Positions 5,543 to 5,592 of a stretch of 5,592 nucleotides of DNA are shown here, piece by piece. The notes under the pieces were generated by a model. It saw only the letters and a list, made by a program, of their open reading frames with translations. It ran no database searches and was not told the origin of the DNA. Numbering within the stretch: the stretch's first letter is position 1; every line of letters starts with the position of its first letter. The translations under genes and the position numbers were made by a program. This DNA is from an uncultured Clostridium sp. (lineage in GTDB: Bacteria > Bacillota > Clostridia > Lachnospirales > Lachnospiraceae): NCBI GenBank assembly GCA_947643685.1, contig CANRXD010000137.1, positions 1-5,592 on the forward strand, given 5' to 3'.

Positions 5543-5592
5543 TGAATAACCGCTGGATATGGCTGATCAGTATTGTTATAGCTTGTCCACAT

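Noticed and set aside
5546..5580. Inverted pair ATAAC/GTTAT and palindrome CTGATCAG at the right edge as further operators
   Set aside because: The arms are short, far from the promoter core and unlike the BlaI-type dyad; chance occurrence is likely.
1..5592. CRISPR array, tRNA or rRNA gene, insertion sequence or attachment site
   Set aside because: No regularly spaced repeats, cloverleaf sequence, transposase frame or flanking inverted repeats were found on reading both strands.

Overview
The window looks like chromosomal DNA of a Gram-positive, low-to-mid GC anaerobe of the Clostridia, most likely the Lachnospiraceae. The basis is GGAGG-type ribosome binding sites, a TTG start, lipobox-type secreted proteins of a kind I associate with that family, and a BlaI/BlaR1-type regulatory pair. 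The species cannot be named from the sequence.

Left part (1-2655, plus strand): a tightly packed operon-like run. It opens with the last 31 codons of a gene that enters from outside. The next gene (99-1379) encodes a membrane-anchored extracellular protein and is cut in two by one in-frame TGA at 522-524. The two halves are in the same frame, and the joined product (426 residues) matches the length and layout of the next gene. That gene (1393-2655) encodes an intact 420-residue lipoprotein of the same family (I believe DUF6070, from memory). The upstream fragment may be a third family member. The function of these proteins is unknown.

Middle part (2656-3742, minus strand): a small, apparently intact VOC/glyoxalase-fold protein of the PhnB-like type (2703-3068) converges on the lipoprotein gene. 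Upstream of it lies a decayed GNAT acetyltransferase (about 3200-3618). It lacks its N-terminal half, has an internal deletion that shifts the frame at an ATGG microhomology, and probably has an amber codon near its end. A 15-bp imperfect hairpin (3688-3722) separates it from the next operon.

Right part (3743-5592, minus strand): a two-gene operon with a BlaI/MecI-family winged-helix repressor (5103-5462) followed by a BlaR1/MecR1-like M56 membrane metalloprotease (3743-5098). The BlaR1 homologue has the HEAAH zinc site, but in place of the penicillin-binding sensor domain it has an unrelated tail of about 145 residues. Upstream of the repressor is a promoter with a perfect TTGACA box overlapped by an ACTA-N6-TAGT dyad, as expected for autorepression. 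The likely circuit is: an unknown extracellular signal activates the protease, the repressor is inactivated, and the operon plus any distant targets are derepressed. No beta-lactamase or other obvious target lies in the window.

I found no convincing new defence or mobile system. The most notable points are the stop-split paralogue, the decaying GNAT gene and the sensor-less BlaR1.
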